Positions 5,601-8,835 of a stretch of 8,835 nucleotides of DNA are shown here, piece after piece; position 1 is the first letter of the stretch, and each line of letters opens with the position of its first letter. The position numbers were made by a program, and so were the translations under genes. The DNA is taken from the NCBI GenBank assembly GCA_002390025.1, contig DGRU01000204.1, positions 1 through 8,835 of the forward strand. Reading direction: 5' to 3'. A model generated the notes under the pieces. That model did no database searches. It worked only from the letters and a program-made list of their open reading frames with translations, and was not told the origin of the DNA. The DNA comes from Lachnospiraceae bacterium UBA4380. GTDB lineage: Bacteria > Bacillota > Clostridia > Lachnospirales > Lachnospiraceae.

Positions 5601-6158
5601 ATGAGTGTTATGGACAAACTCATCAATGCAATGAAGTTCAACGATGACCCCTATGATGAGGAAAACGAGAACGAGGAAAACGATTACTACGGAGAAGAAC
5701 CCGAGAACACAGTATCGGATTTTGCAAAAGAGGAAGACGAAATGGAAGAACTTGAGAACACTTCTGCACCCAGAACAGCAAGAAGACGCGGCATGTCCGA
5801 CCGTGACAGCGCACCCGCTCCCAGATCCACTGTAAAGCGTCAGTATTCCGAGTCCGGAATGGAAGTATGTATCGTAAAACCTACTTCTGTCAATGACGCC
5901 CGTGATGTCACAGATCTTATTCTGCAGGGAAGCACCGTCGTGCTGAACCTGGAGGGCCTTGATGTCGATATCGCTCAGCGTATCATCGACTTCACTTCCG
6001 GTTCCTGCTACGCTGTCCAGGGCAACGTGATGAAGATTTCCCATTATATCTTTGTTATCACCCCTTCTTCTGTCGATATCAGCGGAGACATCTCTCTTCC
6101 CACAGGTGCGGATCAGGATGGCAGTGCAGCCCTTGATATGCCTTTTACCGGCAGATAA
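5601..6158 (+). CDS. sepF: Cell division protein SepF
   Basis: SepF links FtsZ filaments to the membrane during septum formation. The 185-residue protein has the expected three parts: an N-terminal amphipathic helix MSVMDKLINAMKF that binds membrane, a long acidic and then Ser/Arg-rich disordered linker (about 14-82), and the compact core from about 85 to 165 (MEVCIVKPTSVNDARDV, STVVLNLEGLD, RIIDFTSGSCYAVQG, ISHYIFVITPSSVDISGD), which forms dimers and binds the FtsZ tail. ATG 5601 follows AGGAGG (5587-5592) at eight bases; an in-frame GTG at 5502 would bury the membrane helix and is rejected. It follows yggS, as in the Bacillus ylmE-ylmF pair, and ends just before a strong terminator. Confidence 0.96.
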   Translation: MSVMDKLINAMKFNDDPYDEENENEENDYYGEEPENTVSDFAKEEDEMEELENTSAPRTARRRGMSDRDSAPAPRSTVKRQYSESGMEVCIVKPTSVNDARDVTDLILQGSTVVLNLEGLDVDIAQRIIDFTSGSCYAVQGNVMKISHYIFVITPSSVDISGDISLPTGADQDGSAALDMPFTGR

Positions 6159-6185
6159 AGTCTTTTTTAGCGGCTTTGAGATTTT

Positions 6186-6218
6186 GCCATGGCGGTTTAT
6201 CCGTCATGGCTGTTTTTT
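6186..6218 (+). terminator. Strong rho-independent terminator between sepF and lspA
   Basis: GCCATGGCGG (6186-6195) pairs with CCGTCATGGC (6201-6210), with nine Watson-Crick pairs, one G-T pair and a five-base loop, followed by TGTTTTTT (6211-6218). It ends only 16 bases before the lspA ribosome binding site. Confidence 0.85.
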
Positions 6219-6248
6219 CTGTTCAGTTTTAGTAAAGGAATTGGCCCT

Positions 6249-6896
6249 ATGACCCAGCAGTCCACCAACAGCAGCCCGCAGGATTTAAACAGATCAAATG
6301 ATTCAAATAAAGAAAACACTTCAAGCGCAGCAAAGGCCGCAAACAAATCAATGCAGGCTGCAGACCAAGCACCGAATGACAAAGCTCCAAAGGACAGAAG
6401 CGGCAGCCCAAAGGCCGGACGGATTCTGTTTGGCCTGCCGGTGATCGCTGTTTTGATCGTGATCGATCAGATCACTAAAGTAATGGCTGTGAAAGCCCTG
6501 GGGGACGGAAGCAGGATCCCTCTGATCAAGGGTGTTCTTGAGTTTACCTATGTTCAGAACCGGGGAGCGGCTTTTGGTATTCTGCAGAATGCCCTTCCTT
6601 TCTTTGTGGTCATTACTCTGGCGGCCCTTGCCGTGATCTTCTATATTCTCGTCCGCGTACCCGAAGACCGTCACTTTTTACCCATCCGCCTGTGCCTCTG
6701 CTTCATAGCTGCGGGCGCCGTCGGCAATTTCATTGACCGTCTCTTACTTTCTTATGTGCGCGATTTCATTTATTTTTGCCTGATCGACTTTCCTGTATTT
6801 AACGTTGCCGATATCTATATCACCTGCGGTACGGCGATCCTGATCCTTCTGATGCTCCTGTATTACCGCGATGAAGAGGAGTTGTCCTTTTTATGA
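6249..6896 (+). CDS. lspA: Lipoprotein signal peptidase II with a hydrophilic N-terminal extension
   Basis: This membrane aspartyl protease cleaves the signal peptide of prolipoproteins after diacylglyceryl transfer. The 215-residue protein has a Ser/Asn/Gln/Lys-rich extension (about 1-57) absent from typical LspA (about 150-165 aa), then the family core with four membrane segments: VIDQITKVMAV, VQNRGAAFGIL, GNFIDRL, YVRDFI and FNVADIYI. The catalytic Asp pair is D172 (VRDFI) and D188 (NVAD); D163 is the structural Asp of NFIDR. The residue after AD is Ile rather than the common Ser/Thr. ATG 6249 follows AAAGGAA (6234-6240) at eight bases; an in-frame ATG at 6189 lies within the terminator hairpin and lacks a ribosome binding site. 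The gene overlaps the next by ATGA, so the two are translationally coupled. Confidence 0.94.
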   Translation: MTQQSTNSSPQDLNRSNDSNKENTSSAAKAANKSMQAADQAPNDKAPKDRSGSPKAGRILFGLPVIAVLIVIDQITKVMAVKALGDGSRIPLIKGVLEFTYVQNRGAAFGILQNALPFFVVITLAALAVIFYILVRVPEDRHFLPIRLCLCFIAAGAVGNFIDRLLLSYVRDFIYFCLIDFPVFNVADIYITCGTAILILLMLLYYRDEEELSFL

Positions 6897-8017
6897 CTGA
6901 TAATGAGAGGTTAATTGCTGCGGCTTCTGCCGCTCCCGAAATAATTGGACCGGACTTGTCTGATGAGGCGGAGCTTCCCGTTTCGCTCAATGAGGGCTCC
7001 ATAGCTGCAGGTTCTATTGAAGATATTCCCGCCGAAGATGAGGGGGAAGAGGATGATGTGCAGACAGACTCCTCCGGAGGCGACCACTTCTCCTTTATCA
7101 TCGGTCAGGACAGGGCGGGAGAGAGGATCGACAAGGTGATCTCCGACTGTATGCCCGGCCAGTCGCGCAGCTATATCAAAAAACTGATCAAGGACGGCAA
7201 TGTGGTGCTGACCGGATCCGGATCGGACAAGGGCGTCAAACCCAGTACGGCTGTCGCCGGCGGAGAGCAGGTTTCTGTTTTCCTGCCCGTTCAGATGCTT
7301 CCGCATATCCTGCCTGAAGACATTCCCCTGGATATCCTGTATGAGGATGAAGATGTCCTCGTTGTCAACAAGCCCAAAGACATGGTCGTTCATCCTGCTG
7401 CAGGCCACTACAGCGGCACACTGGTTAATGCAGTTCTGTTTCACTGTAAAGGCAGCCTCTCCGGCATTAACGGCGTCCTGCGCCCCGGCATCGTGCACAG
7501 GATCGACAAGGATACCACAGGGAGCATCATCGTATGCAAAAACGATGCTTCCCACCGCAGTATTGCGCAGCAGCTGGCGGAACACTCCATCGTCCGCAGA
7601 TACAGGGCCATCGTCCTTGGAAACATCCGGGACGATGAGCTGACCATTGATCAGCCCATCGGACGCGATCCCTCCGACAGAAAAAAGATGGCTGTCCGTC
7701 CTGACGGCAAAAAAGCAGTCACGCATGTCCGGGTCCTTGAGCGCTTCGGGACCTATACCTACGTCGAGTGCAGGCTTGAGACCGGAAGGACCCATCAGAT
7801 CCGCGTCCATATGGCATGGTGCAGGCACCCCCTCTTGGGAGATACCGTCTACGGAAGCCGCAAAAAATCTCCCTATACAACATATGGACAGTGTCTCCAT
7901 GCCCGCACACTGGGCTTTGTGCACCCTGTCAGCGGTCAATATATTGAGACAGAAGCTCCTCTCCCTGAATATTTTGAAAAAATTCTCAGAAATCTTCGCT
8001 CAGACAATATGAAATAA
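6893..8017 (+). CDS. RluD/RluA-family 23S rRNA-type pseudouridine synthase
   Basis: The enzyme isomerises uridine to pseudouridine in RNA, most likely 23S rRNA. The protein has 374 residues. Residues 1 to about 65 form an acidic, Ala/Glu/Asp-rich extension not seen in typical members (about 300-325 aa). An S4 RNA-binding domain follows (FIIGQDRAGERIDKVI ... SRSYIKKLIKDGNV, about 66-130), then the catalytic domain with HRIDKDTTG at 202-210 (catalytic Asp205), NKPKDMVVHPA, and the C-terminal RTHQIRVHMA and HPLLGDTVYG motifs. Its ATG overlaps the lspA stop, with AGAGGAG at 6875-6881 eleven bases upstream. It matches ylyB, the lspA neighbour in Bacillus. The exact target uridines cannot be told, so the symbol is left empty. 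Confidence 0.94.
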   Translation: MTDNERLIAAASAAPEIIGPDLSDEAELPVSLNEGSIAAGSIEDIPAEDEGEEDDVQTDSSGGDHFSFIIGQDRAGERIDKVISDCMPGQSRSYIKKLIKDGNVVLTGSGSDKGVKPSTAVAGGEQVSVFLPVQMLPHILPEDIPLDILYEDEDVLVVNKPKDMVVHPAAGHYSGTLVNAVLFHCKGSLSGINGVLRPGIVHRIDKDTTGSIIVCKNDASHRSIAQQLAEHSIVRRYRAIVLGNIRDDELTIDQPIGRDPSDRKKMAVRPDGKKAVTHVRVLERFGTYTYVECRLETGRTHQIRVHMAWCRHPLLGDTVYGSRKKSPYTTYGQCLHARTLGFVHPVSGQYIETEAPLPEYFEKILRNLRSDNMK

Positions 8018-8019
8018 TT

Positions 8020-8046
8020 GCATTTTTGAGAGGCGGAGACTATAAT
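8020..8046 (+). promoter_or_regulatory. Possible promoter for the cytidylate-kinase-like gene
   Basis: A perfect -10 TATAAT (8041-8046) lies 15 bases after TTGCAT (8020-8025); the spacing is short. It sits in the AT-rich 154-base gap between the pseudouridine synthase stop and the next start. The gap also holds a weak GCGAA/TTCGC inverted repeat (8055-8073) and no clear terminator. Confidence 0.35.
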
Positions 8047-8171
8047 CTAATTTGGCGAAATTTTTGGATTCGCTATTCATGTATGTGGACTTTCGAATTA
8101 ATCATATACAGCTGGTTTACAAAAAAAGATATGTGTTTTGAATAACATCCATCTATAAAGAGAGGTACTCC

Positions 8172-8813
8172 ATGAATACCATTATTACGATTGGAAGACA
8201 GTACGGATCCGGCGGACGTGAGATTGGACAGAAAATCGCGGATCACTACGGAATCAAGTTCTATGACCGCGAGCTTCTTGCGCGCGTTGCCAAAGAAAGC
8301 GGTTTTTGCAAGGAGATTATCCAGAGAGAAGATGAGCGTCCCACCAGTTCTTTTTTATACAACCTTGTTATGGACACTTATTCCTTCGGACGCGGAGCGG
8401 CAGCTGCCTTTACCGATATGCCGCTGAGCCAGAAGGTTTTTCTGGCCCAGTTTGAGACCATTAAATCCCTGGCCAATGAGGGACCCTGCGTCTTTATCGG
8501 CCGCTGCGCGGATGAGGCTCTGCTTGACCGCAAAGATGTCCTGAATCTCTTCATCCATGCATCAGAAGAGTTCAGGATCAGCCGTGTCAGAAGCTATCCC
8601 GAATATAATGAGGATGAGCAGAAGGGCAAGCGGATCACTGATTTCATAGACAAAATCGACCGCCAGCGTCAGAGCTATTACAATTATTATTCCTCCGGCA
8701 AATGGGGCAGGGCCGACAACTATGATTTGTGCATAGATTCCTCCCTGCTCGGAATCGATGGAACTGTTCATCTGATCACTCAGCTGATCGATGATTTTGA
8801 ACAGCGAGGCTGA
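8172..8813 (+). CDS. Cytidylate kinase-like family protein
   Basis: The 213-residue soluble protein belongs to the cytidylate-kinase-like group (relatives of Cmk that phosphorylate CMP/dCMP), a family common in Clostridia whose substrate is largely unproven. Seen here: the opening strand ITIGRQYGSGGREIG (about 5-19), a Gly-rich phosphate-binding loop typical of this group; YGIKFYDRELL; a central variable helical part; CVFIGRCADEAL, the family's second conserved block; and VLNLFIHAS..FRISRV. The late YNYYSSGKWGRADNYDLCIDSS segment matches the family's end. ATG 8172 follows AAAGAGAGG (8157-8165) at six bases. True Cmk enzymes carry a larger NMP-binding domain, so I do not assign cmk. Confidence 0.88.
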   Translation: MNTIITIGRQYGSGGREIGQKIADHYGIKFYDRELLARVAKESGFCKEIIQREDERPTSSFLYNLVMDTYSFGRGAAAAFTDMPLSQKVFLAQFETIKSLANEGPCVFIGRCADEALLDRKDVLNLFIHASEEFRISRVRSYPEYNEDEQKGKRITDFIDKIDRQRQSYYNYYSSGKWGRADNYDLCIDSSLLGIDGTVHLITQLIDDFEQRG

Positions 8814-8835
8814 GAAACCCGCCTTGACAGGTGAA

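Noticed and set aside
6189..6248. Upstream ATG adding 20 residues to LspA
   Set aside because: The start would lie within the terminator hairpin with no ribosome binding site; 6249 has AAAGGAA at good spacing.
1..8835. Novel defence, mobile or biosynthetic system
   Set aside because: All nine genes belong to housekeeping or envelope families or are single orphans; no nuclease, toxin pair, recombinase, phage gene or CRISPR-like array is present.

Overview
The window looks like chromosomal core DNA from a Gram-positive, low-to-middle-GC member of the Clostridia (Lachnospiraceae-like is my best guess; the genus cannot be read from the sequence). The reasons are the rodA-mgsA pair, SepF (a Gram-positive/cyanobacterial division protein), the yggS-sepF-lspA-rluD order that echoes the Bacillus ylmE-sepF-...-lspA-ylyB region, strong AGGAGG-type ribosome binding sites, and a small P-loop protein and an anchored HlyD-like protein of kinds I associate with Clostridia. 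All nine genes are on the + strand. No transposase, integrase, phage gene, CRISPR array, tRNA or rRNA is visible.

Layout. 1-774 is the 3' part of rodA (cell elongation SEDS glycosyltransferase), followed by mgsA (880-1275) and a D,D-carboxypeptidase that is probably a lipoprotein (1361-2410). A 220-base gap then holds the best promoter of the window, a 5' stem-loop and perhaps a leader peptide, which drive a single small P-loop NTPase-like gene (2631-3050) closed by its own terminator (3079-3113). The second block is a membrane-anchored HlyD-like protein (3212-4591), yggS (4764-5456) and sepF (5601-6158), ending in a strong intrinsic terminator (6186-6218). Right behind that terminator come lspA (6249-6896) and an rluD-type pseudouridine synthase (6893-8017), which overlap by ATGA. 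A cytidylate-kinase-like gene (8172-8813) follows, possibly with its own promoter at 8020-8046. No gene-free stretch exceeds 300 bases.

How the genes fit together. Most act in envelope growth and division: RodA polymerises side-wall peptidoglycan, the D,D-carboxypeptidase trims it, SepF tethers FtsZ to the membrane, and LspA matures lipoproteins, possibly including the carboxypeptidase. YggS (PLP homeostasis), the pseudouridine synthase and the kinase-like protein are housekeeping passengers of the conserved cluster.

The main oddities are these. (1) Tandem duplications cover the stop codons of at least three genes (rodA 2 x 16 bp, mgsA 2 x 12 bp in frame, HlyD-like about 3 x 48 bp), and a decayed one may follow yggS. 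(2) The methylglyoxal synthase homologue has Met where the catalytic Asp71 of the E. coli enzyme should be. (3) A terminator-like hairpin with a U-tract lies inside the signal-peptide coding region of the carboxypeptidase. (4) lspA and rluD each carry a hydrophilic N-terminal extension and sit immediately behind a terminator with no obvious promoter. I see no new multi-gene system (defence, mobile or biosynthetic) here.
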